A DNA stretch of 64,000 nt from CAVPWP01 sp050789285 (GTDB lineage: Bacteria; Pseudomonadota; Alphaproteobacteria; Rhodobacterales; Rhodobacteraceae): positions 1,240,001 through 1,304,000 of the forward strand of contig NZ_JBOUVX010000001.1 of NCBI RefSeq assembly GCF_050789285.1. Reading direction: 5' to 3'. Shown here one piece after another: positions 24,834-34,352 of the stretch. Every line of letters begins with the position of its first letter. Within the stretch, counting starts at the first letter, position 1. A program made the position numbers and the translations under genes. The notes under the pieces are model-generated. The model was not told the DNA's origin. It saw only the letters and a program-made list of their open reading frames with translations, and did not search any database.

Positions 24834-26396
24834 ATGAAACGCGCATGGGCCGCAGGTGCCTTCAGGGTTTGGGCCGGCGCCTGTGCGCTGGCACTTTCGG
24901 GATGCGTGGGCGCCGCGGATGACATCGCCGCGACGCGCGCGCTCGATCTCACCGGCCCGGTGGATGCGACCGCCTATGCCGGGGATGTTGAGTTCCGAAT
25001 CGTCGAAAGCTTCAAGGCGGGCGAGAAGGACGTGCCGTTCACGGTCTTCCTGGGACTGACCCCGGGAACGGGAACGCGGCTCGCGGCGAATGCGCTTGTC
25101 GATCTTCGCCCCCTGCAACAGGCGTTGCCGGACTTGCTGACGGGCGCGTTCGATCCGTCCTGCGGCCTCGGGCTCGACGTGAATTTCAGGCAGGCGCGGG
25201 CCGTCGGGCCAGCGATCGAAGCCCGGGCCACAGTCGACGCACGGCTTTACCGGTGTCATGAGCGCGGCACCGAGACCGAAAAGCGCGGCGGGCGGATCAT
25301 CACCCAGTCGATCGACGTGGTCGCGACGATCGGGGGAGACCTACGGGGCGACTGCATCGAATTCCGTCTTGAGGAGCTCGACCTTGCGCCCCGAGGTCTT
25401 CTGGGCGGGCTTGCGACGCTTTTCGGCGTGACGGAGAAGGCGCGCGCCGCGATCCTTGCGCAGACACGGGAAACCCTGTCGGCAAACCCCGTCTGCCCTG
25501 ACCTGCCGGATGGGCTTTCGCCGCTGGATCCGCAGTTCTCCGCCTTCTCATTGACCGAGATCGGCGTTGGCGGCATCGGCGCGGCTGGTTCAGGGTCCGT
25601 GGATCTGGGCGCGGAAAAGGTTCTTCGCGTCCTCGCCTCGGCCAAGCCGGCCGCGACGGGGACGGACGGGAAGGCCCGCGTCGTCTCTGCCTCGCAGGAC
25701 CGCCTCGAGGTGCGTGTCGATGACACGCTTGGAATCCGCGGCCGCGAGATCGCATATGGCCTCGACATCGGGTTGGCGGTCGCCGGCCCGACACGGATCG
25801 GTGTCGCGACCGCGCTCGACCTGCGGGACCTTCAGGCGCAACTGCCGGACCTTCTTGCCGGCGAGATCCTTGTCGAAACCTGCGGGGGCGGCGTCACGCT
25901 CGACAGGCTGGAAATCGAAGGCCGCGGGGCGACCCTTGTCGCCCGGGCCACGCTCGACGTGACGACCTACGACTGCGTGCGAACAGGCCCGGGCACGTGG
26001 GAGCGCAGTGCGCTTCTGAATGCCGACGCGATCGGCGTGCGGGCCGACATGTCGACCGAAGTGGTGGAAAACTGCATCGTGTTCCGGCTGCTCGACCTTG
26101 AGCGCGATCCGCCCGGCGTCTTTGCCCAGATGGACACGGGAAGCGGTCGGGCGCAGGCGGCGCGCGCGCTTCTGCTTGAAGCCGTGGGCCTGCTTCTCGA
26201 AGACAGTCCGCTTTGCCCGCAGCTTCCCGCGGAACTTGCAGTCCTCGACCCGCGCTTCGATCGCGGGGCGCCGCAGGAAGTCGGAGAGGGCGGCGTCGGC
26301 GTTCGCGTCGACGGGTCGATCGAGGTGGGCCCGCAAAGCGTCGTCGACCTGCTTCGGCTCTTGCAGGAACGGAAAGCGGAGCCTCCACCGCCCTGA
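24834..26396 (+). CDS. Lipoprotein with an internal duplication
   Basis: A 520-residue predicted lipoprotein. The signal peptide ends in lipobox LSGC near residue 22, after a GGGAGG ribosome site. Two similar halves follow: each has a segment like ALPDLLTG or QLPDLLAG, an Arg-Ala-Thr-Leu/Val-Asp strand, a Cys-containing strand (GDCIEFRLEELDL; ENCIVFRLLDLER), and an ending L-DP-F. Paired cysteines recur in each half. I do not recognise the family. The duplication and lipid anchor suggest an envelope binding or structural role, which is inference. Confidence 0.7.
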   Translation: MKRAWAAGAFRVWAGACALALSGCVGAADDIAATRALDLTGPVDATAYAGDVEFRIVESFKAGEKDVPFTVFLGLTPGTGTRLAANALVDLRPLQQALPDLLTGAFDPSCGLGLDVNFRQARAVGPAIEARATVDARLYRCHERGTETEKRGGRIITQSIDVVATIGGDLRGDCIEFRLEELDLAPRGLLGGLATLFGVTEKARAAILAQTRETLSANPVCPDLPDGLSPLDPQFSAFSLTEIGVGGIGAAGSGSVDLGAEKVLRVLASAKPAATGTDGKARVVSASQDRLEVRVDDTLGIRGREIAYGLDIGLAVAGPTRIGVATALDLRDLQAQLPDLLAGEILVETCGGGVTLDRLEIEGRGATLVARATLDVTTYDCVRTGPGTWERSALLNADAIGVRADMSTEVVENCIVFRLLDLERDPPGVFAQMDTGSGRAQAARALLLEAVGLLLEDSPLCPQLPAELAVLDPRFDRGAPQEVGEGGVGVRVDGSIEVGPQSVVDLLRLLQERKAEPPPP

Positions 26397-26608
26397 CGAC
26401 GTCGCAGGCCGACCCCACCCGCGTCGACCGACCCCGGCCGCGCCTGGGGCAAGGACCACCTGCCGAACGGCGCGCAGGCTGCGGTCGAAGGTGACAAGGG
26501 TCAACCCGCGCGCTCAGCCGACGGGCGCGATCTGGGGGTACGACCGGAGGCCGTCGCGGATCGGGGCGCGCGGCTGATCGAGGCGGATCGCGTGGGTCGA
26601 TCCCGGCG

Positions 26609-28027
26609 TCAGCTTGCCAGGATGTTGCGGAACTGCCAGGGGTCGCTTTCGTCGATGTCCTCGTCGAACTGCGTCCAGCGGTTCGTCAGCGGCGTCCAGT
26701 CGGTGTAATGCGCCTCGACCGGGCCAAGGTAGGGGCGCTGCACGGCAAGACAGCGGACATGGTCCATCTCGTCCGTCTCGACGATGCCGGCCTGGGGATT
26801 TTCCAGCGCCCAGACCATCCCGGCCAGAACGGCGGAAGACACCTGAAGCCCGGTGGCGTTCTGGAACGGCGCAAGGTCGCGGGCCTCTTCGATCGACAGG
26901 CGCGAGCCATACCAGAGCGCGTTCTTCTCGTGGCCATAAAGCAGCACGCCCAGTTCGTCGATGCCTTCCGTGATCTCGTTCTCGTCCAGGATGTGATGCC
27001 GCTCCTGGATGCGGCCGGAGCCGAATGTCTCGTGCAGCGACAGCACGGCGTCGTCGCAGGGATGGTAGGCATAGTGGCAGGTCGGCCGATAGTCCGGCCG
27101 CGCGGCGTCGCCCACCGTGTAGTAGTCCGAGATCGAGATCGCTTCGTTGTGCGTGACCAGAAAGCCGTATTGTGGACCCGGGGTCGGGCACCAGGTATGC
27201 ACGCGCGTGATCGCGCCGGGGCGCGCGATCCAGATGGCCGACCGGCAGCCGGTCGCGTGGCGGTGGCCGTCCTCGGGAAACCAGGTTTCGTGGGTGCCCC
27301 AGCCCAGTTCGGCCGGCTGGAAGCCTTCGGAAAGGAAGCCTTCCACCGACCAGGTGTTCACAAAGGTGCCGATCCTCTTGTGGCGCGTCGATTTCTGGGT
27401 ATCGCGCTCGGCGATGTGGATGCCCTTGACGCCAAGCGACTGCATAAGGCGGGCCCAGCCTTCCCGGCTTTCGGGCATCGGGTCGGCGCGGCCCGTATCG
27501 CGGACCAGCAGCATCAGCGCGTCCTTGACAAGCCAGCTGACCATGCCCGGGTTGGCGCCGCAGCAGCTGACCGCGGTGGTGCCGCCGGGTGCGCGCGCCT
27601 TCTCGTCCCGCACGGCCTGCCGCAGCGCGTAGTTCGTGCGCGCGGCGTTGTCTTCGGTCTCGAAGTAGAAGCCCGCCCAGGGCTCGACCACGGTGTCGAT
27701 GTAAAGAACCCCCATCTCGCGGCAGTAGGTCATGAGGTCGAGAGAGGCCGTGTCGACGCTGAGGTTGACGCAGAACCCCTTGCCGCGCTCGAACACCGAT
27801 CCCAGCACCTCGCGGAAGTTCTCGCGCGTGATTGCCACCTCGATGTGGTGGACGCCCCGCTGGGCCAGAAAGGTGTGATCCGACAGCTCCGGTTCGATCA
27901 CATAGACCTTCCTTGCGTCGAATTCGAAATGACGCTCGATCAGGGGCAGGGTGCCCCGGCCGATCGAGCCGAAGCCGATCATCACGATGGGTCCGTCGAT
28001 GCGGCCGTACGAGGGGAAATGGGTCAA
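26609..28027 (-). CDS. hss: Homospermidine synthase
   Basis: A 472-residue enzyme that makes homospermidine from putrescine (and spermidine) with NAD+. The N-terminal Rossmann motif is MIGFGSIGRG near residue 17. Conserved stretches VSCCGANPGMVSWLVKDAL, FVNTWSVEGFLSEGFQPAE and GPQYGFLVTHNEAIS match bacterial Hss. The start is most likely TTG at 28027, with AGGAG 7 nt upstream; a GTG five codons before it is possible. Frames reading further upstream are artefacts. A divergent AraC gene lies 229 bp away. Confidence 0.92.
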   Translation of the reverse strand: MTHFPSYGRIDGPIVMIGFGSIGRGTLPLIERHFEFDARKVYVIEPELSDHTFLAQRGVHHIEVAITRENFREVLGSVFERGKGFCVNLSVDTASLDLMTYCREMGVLYIDTVVEPWAGFYFETEDNAARTNYALRQAVRDEKARAPGGTTAVSCCGANPGMVSWLVKDALMLLVRDTGRADPMPESREGWARLMQSLGVKGIHIAERDTQKSTRHKRIGTFVNTWSVEGFLSEGFQPAELGWGTHETWFPEDGHRHATGCRSAIWIARPGAITRVHTWCPTPGPQYGFLVTHNEAISISDYYTVGDAARPDYRPTCHYAYHPCDDAVLSLHETFGSGRIQERHHILDENEITEGIDELGVLLYGHEKNALWYGSRLSIEEARDLAPFQNATGLQVSSAVLAGMVWALENPQAGIVETDEMDHVRCLAVQRPYLGPVEAHYTDWTPLTNRWTQFDEDIDESDPWQFRNILAS

Positions 28028-28255
28028 GCTCGGGCTCCTCACGCGGGCGATGGACTGGCGTGCCGGGCGCCGGCCGAGACGGCCCGCCCCCGAAGCCGTC
28101 ACTCCTAGCAACGCAGGGTCCAAGACGAAAGGGCAGAACGGCCTGCGCGGCCGGATATCGCCGGATATCGCCGGAGGGCGTCGACCGCGACGCCGTCCGG
28201 GGCTTGCCACGGTGCGGCGTATTCCGCATTGTCGGGCGCATCGAATGGCGAGGCG

Positions 28256-29266
28256 ATGACCAACTCCGTTCCGCTGATCCGCGCCGCGGCCGTCGTGCCG
28301 TGGGTGCTCTGGCTCCGGGAAGCCGGCCGGCCGGTGCAAAGCCGACTCGACGCGGCCGATCTGGGGTTTCTTTCGGTCGACCATCCCAACCGGGTTGTCC
28401 CGCTCTTGAACGGGGTCGAGTTCATCCGCCAGCAAAGCCGGCTCGAAGGTCCGGACCTGGCCTTGCGGGTGGTGGCGGGCACCTCGCTTCGCGATCTTGC
28501 CAATCTCGGCCTCGTGATCCTGAACGCCGAGACCCCGCGAGACAGCCTCGAGCGGGTCGCGCGCGCCCTGCCGCGCCACTGCACTCACGAGGTCATCCAG
28601 ATCGAAGAGACGGCGACCGGCATCCGTTTCCGGGAATCCTGGATCTGTCGGTTCGACCGGGAAGCCCTTCATATCGTTCAGCTTTACGTCGCCGCCATCG
28701 TGGCAAGCATCCTTCGCCTGACCGGAGCGGGTGATCCGGTCTTTCAGAACCTGAAACTGGTGCCACATCCCGATGCCGGCCTGAGCCATGCGGCGGCATG
28801 GTTCCGATGCCCCGTGCAGCCGTCCCGGCACCCCCATCTCGAGGTCGAGATCGCCGAGGCCGTCGCCCAGGCGAAGTTCGACCCGGGCCGGATGGACCCA
28901 GAGCTGCCATCTGCCCCTTTTGCCGACGAATGGCCGAAACTCAGACGATCGCACCTCGTGTCCGACTCGGTCACCGTGCTGATCGAGACGATGCTTGGGA
29001 ACGGGTCGATGGACATCGGTCGGGTGGCGGCGTCGTCCGGCCTGTCCGCCCGGACGCTGCAACGGCAGCTGTCCGAGGAAGGCACCGATTTCTCGACCCT
29101 TCTGAACGGGGTTCGCAGATCGCGGGCGCTGACGCTGGGTGCAGAGGGCTCTCTGACCATCGGCGAGGTCGCCGCCGCGCTTGGCTATTCGAATCCCCCG
29201 GCGTTCACCCGCGCCTTCAGGCGCTGGACCGACCGTTCGCCGCGCGACTACTGGCACCAGTCCTGA
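28256..29266 (+). CDS. AraC-family transcriptional regulator
   Basis: A 336-residue regulator. Residues 10-190 form the arabinose-binding-type N-terminal domain found in OruR/ArgR-like AraC proteins, and the C-terminal 90 residues form the double helix-turn-helix (GRVAASSGLSARTLQRQL; IGEVAAALGYSNPPAFTRAF). The ATG at 28256 has GGCGAGG upstream. It is divergent from homospermidine synthase and precedes the sulfatase on the same strand, so it could regulate either. The effector is unknown. Confidence 0.85.
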   Translation: MTNSVPLIRAAAVVPWVLWLREAGRPVQSRLDAADLGFLSVDHPNRVVPLLNGVEFIRQQSRLEGPDLALRVVAGTSLRDLANLGLVILNAETPRDSLERVARALPRHCTHEVIQIEETATGIRFRESWICRFDREALHIVQLYVAAIVASILRLTGAGDPVFQNLKLVPHPDAGLSHAAAWFRCPVQPSRHPHLEVEIAEAVAQAKFDPGRMDPELPSAPFADEWPKLRRSHLVSDSVTVLIETMLGNGSMDIGRVAASSGLSARTLQRQLSEEGTDFSTLLNGVRRSRALTLGAEGSLTIGEVAAALGYSNPPAFTRAFRRWTDRSPRDYWHQS

Positions 29267-29495
29267 CCGCGTCCGGGTGGCGAATGGCGAATTTGGCGCG
29301 AAAGGGTAAGTTTCACGCCTGGCCGTGACTTCCCTCAATTGACTGTTCCGACAGAGGGCGCAGGGTCATCGCGTGGGGCCCCGCGCACACGCGACGATGC
29401 TGCGCGTTCGATGCCGGAAGTATTTCGCCCCCCCGTTTGATTGACGACAGAACGACGGGACCGCGTGCCGTCGATACCTTCGAGGAGAAGACACA

Positions 29496-32015
29496 ATGTC
29501 CAAGACCGGGATTCTGGAGCTGGGCGCTGCCTTGGGCATCGCTCTGATCGGTTTGGCCACGCCGCTTGCCGCGCAGACCGCGGCAGGTCAGCCGGCGGTG
29601 GGGGCACCGGATGGGACCCGGACGATCGACGGCAGCCAGCTGCCGCCCGAGCCGCTGCCGTTCGGCGGCACGATCGCGGACGGGGCGCTTCAGTCGACGC
29701 CGTGGTGGCCGCCGCAGGTCGTCCCGCCGGCGGACGCCCCGAACATCCTGCTGATCATCACCGACGATGCGGGCTTCGCGGTCCCCAGCACCTTCGGGGG
29801 CGTCATTCCCACCCCGACGATGGACCAGTTGGCCGCCGAGGGGCTGAGCTTCACGTCGATCCATTCCACGGCGCTGTGTTCGCCGACGCGTGCCGCCCTC
29901 ATCACCGGGCGCAATCACCATTCGGTCGGCTTCGGCGTGATCTCGGAGCAGTCGACGGGTTTTCCCGGCTACAACAGCATCATCGCGCCGGACAAGGCCA
30001 CCATCGGGCGCATCCTGCTTGACAACGGCTACTCGACGGCGTGGTTCGGCAAGGACCACAACACGCCCGCGTTCCAGGCCAGCCAGGCCGGCCCCTTCGA
30101 CCAGTGGCCGACCGGCATGGGCTTTGAATACTTCTACGGCTTCGTGGGCGGCGACGCGAACCAGTGGCAGCCGAACCTTTTCCGCAACACCACGCAGATC
30201 TATCCCTTCGACGACGCCGAGGGCGAGTGGAACCTGGTCACGGCGATGGCCGACGACGCGATCGCGCACATCACCAACCTGCACCAGATCGCGCCGTCGA
30301 AGCCCTTTTTCGTGAAGTATGCGCCCGGCGCCACCCACGCCCCGCACCATCCGACGAAGGAGTGGGTCGAAAAGATCGAGGCGATGAACCTCTTCGATGA
30401 CGGCTACGAGGCGTTGCGACAGACGATCTTCGAGAACCAGAAGAAGATGGGCCTCGTGCCCCAGGACGCGACTCTCACGCCCTGGCCCGCCGACATCCTC
30501 AAGCCCTGGGACCAGTTGACCGACACCGAGAAGAAGCTTTTCATCAAGCAGGTGAACGTTTTCGCCGCCTACGCCGCCTATTCCGACCACGAGATCGGGC
30601 GCGTGATCGAGGCCATCGATGATATCGGCGAACTCGACAACACGCTGATCTTCTACATCAACGGCGACAACGGCACGAGCGCCGAGGGCGGGCCTTTGGG
30701 CACGCCGAACGAGGTCGCGTTCTTCAACGGCCTGAACGAGATCCCGGCCGAGACGCAGATGAAGTGGTACGACGTCTGGGGCACCGAACAGACCTACAAC
30801 CACATGTCGGCCGGGTGGTCCTGGGCCTTCGACACGCCGTTCGACTGGTTCAAGCAGAACGCCTCGCGCCTTGGCGGCATCCGGCAGAACATGGTCGTCT
30901 CCTGGCCCGCGAAGATCACCGACAAGGGCGGGCGGCGCGACCAGTTCATGCACGTGATCGACGTGGTGCCGACCATTCTCGAGGTGACGGGCATCCCGGC
31001 GCCCAAGGAGGTGGACGGGATCGCGCAGGCGCCGATCGAGGGGACGAGCTTCGCCTATACCTTCGACGCGGCGAACGCGACCGCGCCGACGCGCCACACC
31101 ACCCAGTACTTCGAGATGATGGGCCAGTACGCGCTTTACCACGAGGGCTGGCTTCTGAGCACGAAGGTCAACCGTGCGCCCTGGCAGGCCTTCGGTCCCG
31201 CCAATCCCGACCCGCTCAACAACCAGGATTTCCAGCTTTACGACCTGACGACCGACATGAACCAGACCAACGACATCGCCGCGGCGAACCCCGACAAGGT
31301 AAAAGAGATGCGGGCGATCTTCCTAGAGGAGGCGAAGAAGTACCAGATCCTTCCGATGGACGCCTCGGTGGCCTCTCGCATCGTCGCGCCGCGCCCGAAC
31401 ATCACCGCGGGGCGGACCGAGTTCGTCTATATCCGGCCGATGACCGGCCTGCCGCAGGGCGACTCGCCGCTGCTGCTGAACACCTCCTACACCATCACCG
31501 CCGAGATCGACGTGCCTGAAGGCACGGCGCCGCAGGGGATGATCCTGACCTCGGGCGGCCGCTTCGGGGGCTATGGCTTCTACCTGAAGGATGGCAAGCC
31601 CGTGTTCCTGTGGAACATGGTCAACCTCGACCGGATCAAGTGGGAGGGGACCGAGGTGCTGACGCCGGGCAAGCACGTTATCGAGTTCGACTTCAAGTAC
31701 GACGGCATGGGCGCGGGCACGCTGGCCTTCAACGACTTCAGCGGCGTCGGCAAGGGCGGCACCGGAACGCTGCGGGTCGACGGCAAGGACGTGCAGACCA
31801 AGGAGATGAAGCAGACCCTGCCGATGATCCTGCAGTGGGACGAGGCTTTCGATATCGGCTCGGACACGCTTACCGGGGTGAACGACGCCGACTACGCGCC
31901 GCCATTCCCGCTGACCGCGACGCTTGAAAAGCTGACGATCAAGGTCGACCGGCCGGAACTTTCCGACGCCGACAAGGCCAAGCTCGAAGCCGCGATGAAG
32001 GCGGCGAGCGACTAG
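29496..32015 (+). CDS. Exported arylsulfatase (formylglycine type)
   Basis: An 839-residue sulfatase with a signal peptide (GIALIGLATPLAAQ). The metal-binding Asp pair is in LLIITDDAGF near residue 90, and the formylglycine motif CSPTRAALITGR begins near residue 128, so the Cys needs maturation by a formylglycine-generating enzyme not found in this window. GNHHSVG-like and KHVIEFDFKYDG segments mark the catalytic and C-terminal domains. It is followed by a hairpin and the DUF2092 gene. The likely role is release of sulfate from an organic sulfate ester in the periplasm. Confidence 0.9.
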   Translation: MSKTGILELGAALGIALIGLATPLAAQTAAGQPAVGAPDGTRTIDGSQLPPEPLPFGGTIADGALQSTPWWPPQVVPPADAPNILLIITDDAGFAVPSTFGGVIPTPTMDQLAAEGLSFTSIHSTALCSPTRAALITGRNHHSVGFGVISEQSTGFPGYNSIIAPDKATIGRILLDNGYSTAWFGKDHNTPAFQASQAGPFDQWPTGMGFEYFYGFVGGDANQWQPNLFRNTTQIYPFDDAEGEWNLVTAMADDAIAHITNLHQIAPSKPFFVKYAPGATHAPHHPTKEWVEKIEAMNLFDDGYEALRQTIFENQKKMGLVPQDATLTPWPADILKPWDQLTDTEKKLFIKQVNVFAAYAAYSDHEIGRVIEAIDDIGELDNTLIFYINGDNGTSAEGGPLGTPNEVAFFNGLNEIPAETQMKWYDVWGTEQTYNHMSAGWSWAFDTPFDWFKQNASRLGGIRQNMVVSWPAKITDKGGRRDQFMHVIDVVPTILEVTGIPAPKEVDGIAQAPIEGTSFAYTFDAANATAPTRHTTQYFEMMGQYALYHEGWLLSTKVNRAPWQAFGPANPDPLNNQDFQLYDLTTDMNQTNDIAAANPDKVKEMRAIFLEEAKKYQILPMDASVASRIVAPRPNITAGRTEFVYIRPMTGLPQGDSPLLLNTSYTITAEIDVPEGTAPQGMILTSGGRFGGYGFYLKDGKPVFLWNMVNLDRIKWEGTEVLTPGKHVIEFDFKYDGMGAGTLAFNDFSGVGKGGTGTLRVDGKDVQTKEMKQTLPMILQWDEAFDIGSDTLTGVNDADYAPPFPLTATLEKLTIKVDRPELSDADKAKLEAAMKAASD

Positions 32016-32024
32016 CGCGCCGCC

Positions 32025-32070
32025 GGCCCCAGCCCTGTGGCGAGGTTCGTCCTCGCTTTGGGTTGGGGCC
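32025..32070 (+). terminator. Long hairpin after the sulfatase gene
   Basis: Outer arms GGCCCCAGCCC and GGGTTGGGGCC enclose an inner hairpin GCGAGG/CCTCGC. It starts 10 nt after the sulfatase stop. No U-run follows, so it may stabilise or attenuate rather than terminate; the DUF2092 gene begins 105 bp later on the same strand. Confidence 0.45.
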
Positions 32071-32175
32071 AGCGCTGAAGCAAAGACGCGCTGTCGAGAT
32101 CAACAGCCGAGTGGAGGCTTCAAGGGCGCGATGAGCGGTTGTTCCACTTCACATGGATGCAAGGAACCATATTCG

Positions 32176-32964
32176 ATGAAGACCAATGAAAAACGCGCCG
32201 GCAGGAGCGTCGCGGCGGCCGGTGTGCTCGCGCTGATGGCGATGACCTCGCCCGCGGCGGCCGACGAAGCCGACGCGCGAACACTCCTCGCCGCCATGTC
32301 CGACTACATGACCGGACTTGAAACCTTCAAGTTCACTTACGATTCGACATTGGAAATCGTCACCACCGAAGATCAGAAGATCGGTCTTGCAACTTCCGGG
32401 ACGGTTGCGGTCGCCAGACCGGGCAGCATCCATGCGACACGGGTGGGCGGCTTTTCGAGCGTGGAACTGGGCTTTGACGGAAGCACCTTCACGCTGATCG
32501 GACGGAACAGCAATGTCTACGCTCAGACTGTGCTCGACGGCACCGTCGACAGCATGATCGACACGTTGCGCGAAGACCATGGCGTGATCCTTCCCGGTGC
32601 GGACCTTCTGATGGCAAACCCCCAGGCGGTCCTTCTTGAGGGCGTAACAGACGTCAAGGATCTTGGCTCGGGCGTGATAGGCGGGCAGGAATGCGATCAT
32701 ATCGCGCTGCGCAATGACGAGCTTGATCTTCAGGTCTGGATCGCTCAGGGCGACATTCCTCATCCCTGTCGCTACGTGTTGTCGGCCCGCGACGTTCCGC
32801 ATCAGCCGCAGTACGATATTCAGATCAGGAACTGGACGACCGATGTGGCCGCGGACGACCTTTCAGTCGAAATCCCCGATGGTGCGACTGAGGTCGAACT
32901 CGACGCGATGACATCGCTCATGCAAGCCCTGCCTGAAATCTTCGTCATTGGAGACGCTCAGTGA
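32176..32964 (+). CDS. DUF2092-type exported protein
   Basis: A 262-residue protein with a signal peptide (VLALMAMTSPAAADEADA). Its beta-strand pattern (FKFTYDSTLEIVT; GSIHATRVGGFSS; DHIALRNDELDLQVWI) resembles LolA/LppX-like half-barrels, the fold suggested for DUF2092. ATG 32176 is preferred over 32131 because the signal peptide then sits at the N-terminus. Its last bases overlap the next small gene. The link to the sulfatase is by position only. Confidence 0.75.
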   Translation: MKTNEKRAGRSVAAAGVLALMAMTSPAAADEADARTLLAAMSDYMTGLETFKFTYDSTLEIVTTEDQKIGLATSGTVAVARPGSIHATRVGGFSSVELGFDGSTFTLIGRNSNVYAQTVLDGTVDSMIDTLREDHGVILPGADLLMANPQAVLLEGVTDVKDLGSGVIGGQECDHIALRNDELDLQVWIAQGDIPHPCRYVLSARDVPHQPQYDIQIRNWTTDVAADDLSVEIPDGATEVELDAMTSLMQALPEIFVIGDAQ

Positions 32965-33173
32965 GACCCATCAAACGCATCAGTGCAATCTTCCTCGCCA
33001 TTGTCCTTGGCATTGCAACGCTCGAGGTCGGCGACAGCTTCAAAGTGCCGGGTATGCACGGTTACGCCGGACCGGCACATGCCATCGTCGGCCGTCCGCT
33101 GACGCCCGTGAGCGTCGCAGGTGTCGCGCGCAGGTCTGTCCGGCGCTGCGCCGTCGGCGTTTATGTCTGTTAG
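32961..33173 (+). CDS. Tiny exported protein downstream of DUF2092 gene
   Basis: A 70-residue protein starting at GTG 32961, overlapping the DUF2092 stop by 4 bp, with GGAG upstream. A signal-like hydrophobic segment (IFLAIVLGIATLEVG) is followed by a short basic mature part with GRPLTPVSVAGVARR and two cysteines near the end. Small proteins with this GRPLTPxSxAGVARR pattern travel with DUF2092 genes as I recall; treat this as a memory-based association. Function unknown. Confidence 0.6.
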   Translation: MRPIKRISAIFLAIVLGIATLEVGDSFKVPGMHGYAGPAHAIVGRPLTPVSVAGVARRSVRRCAVGVYVC

Positions 33174-33358
33174 GATCAAGCTTCTTCGATCAACCTCGAG
33201 GCGGATGCAGACCGGAACCGAAGGGAAATGCCCCGCGGGGTAACGCGGCCGTTTCTGCGCCGCCGACACGACCGTGCTCGGGATCATCAAGCGCGAGGCC
33301 GGCCGAGGTCGTCGCACGGTGACGCCACCGCACCCAGGCGCCTGGAATGACCCGCCAC

Positions 33359-34045
33359 TCAGGCGGCGAGGGACGCGAGGATGGCGGCCAGAGCCTCGGG
33401 GTTCATCGCGAAGACCGAATGCTCCGAGGTGATCTCGATCGGCGTGACGCCAAGGGAGGCCGCGAAGGCGCGCTGCCGGTCGGGCGGGATGATCTGATCC
33501 TCGGTGCACAGGATATAGGCGCAGGGCGCGTCGGGCAGGGCGGCGCCCGGCCAGGGCTGATGGATCGCCGCCATGCCTTGCCGTCGCTGCGTCGCCTGAA
33601 CGAACGCCACGTAGGCGTCGCGCTGCTCCGGCGGCACCAGGGTGGCGAGAAGCTCGAAATCGAACGACCGCGTCCCGTCGCCATTGTCGAGCGAGACCGC
33701 CATGATGGCGTCCGCGGTCGACGGGCCCAGGGCGTCGTAGATCGATTGTCCCGGCTCGGGCAGGATGGCGGCGGCGAACACCATCTGGTCCACCGGGATC
33801 CTGGACGCCACGAGAGGGATCGTCGCGCCCCCGGCCGAATGGGCGACAAGGATGCGCCGGCCTGTCGCGCCTGCCATCGCCCGGACCACCGCGTCGGCGT
33901 AGTCTTCCAGGGTGGCCTCGGGGCTTTCGCTGGGCAGATCGACGTTGATGACGCTGTGCCCCCGGGCTTCGAGATGGGGCACGGTCGGCGCGAGTTCAGC
34001 CGGCGATCCGAAGCCGCCGTGGACGAAGACGAAGGTGACCGGCAT
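33359..34045 (-). CDS. Alpha/beta hydrolase
   Basis: A 228-residue cytoplasmic esterase-type protein. The oxyanion region is FVHGGFGSPAELAPT, the nucleophile elbow is LVAHSAGGATIP near residue 68, and the catalytic His lies in TSEHSVFAMNPEAL near the C-terminus. The start is at ATG 34045. No lid domain is obvious; the substrate cannot be predicted. It is convergent with the small exported protein and separate from other genes. Confidence 0.8.
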   Translation of the reverse strand: MPVTFVFVHGGFGSPAELAPTVPHLEARGHSVINVDLPSESPEATLEDYADAVVRAMAGATGRRILVAHSAGGATIPLVASRIPVDQMVFAAAILPEPGQSIYDALGPSTADAIMAVSLDNGDGTRSFDFELLATLVPPEQRDAYVAFVQATQRRQGMAAIHQPWPGAALPDAPCAYILCTEDQIIPPDRQRAFAASLGVTPIEITSEHSVFAMNPEALAAILASLAA

Positions 34046-34352
34046 GCTGGTCTCTCCCGCAGGGGCGCGGCACGTCGTCCAACGCCCACCGCGCTACAGT
34101 GCCACAACAGGCAGGCCGGCGGAAGCCAGTGTCATGGGCAAGACCACGGTCCCGCCCGCCGTCCACACCGTCTCCGCCGGGGCTGTCCCGAAGGACTGCC
34201 TGACCGGGATGGTCGGAACCGAGGGGGAGGTTGCGCGTTTCAGTCCGATGGGGGTCGTGCCCACGGCCGTGAACCTAACGACCCGGCGACCAGTGCCGGA
34301 ACGCCCCCAAAGCCGGCGTCGTCCGTGACCAGTCCGGCCGGGCAGGGCTTCG
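34046..34352. other. Gap upstream of the hydrolase
   Basis: About 300 bp. A plus-strand frame covers it (ending near 34328) but its composition is not protein-like, and it overlaps the hydrolase gene antisense. No supported feature. Confidence 0.4.

Noticed and set aside
28028..29338. N-terminal extension of the homospermidine synthase frame
   Set aside because: The extended frame runs antisense through the AraC gene, has no homology-like composition, and a good ribosome site exists at the TTG 28027.
29313..31142. A 609-codon minus-strand frame antisense to the sulfatase
   Set aside because: Composition is Arg/Val/Gly/Asp-rich shadow coding; the sulfatase has a signal peptide and the CSPTR motif.
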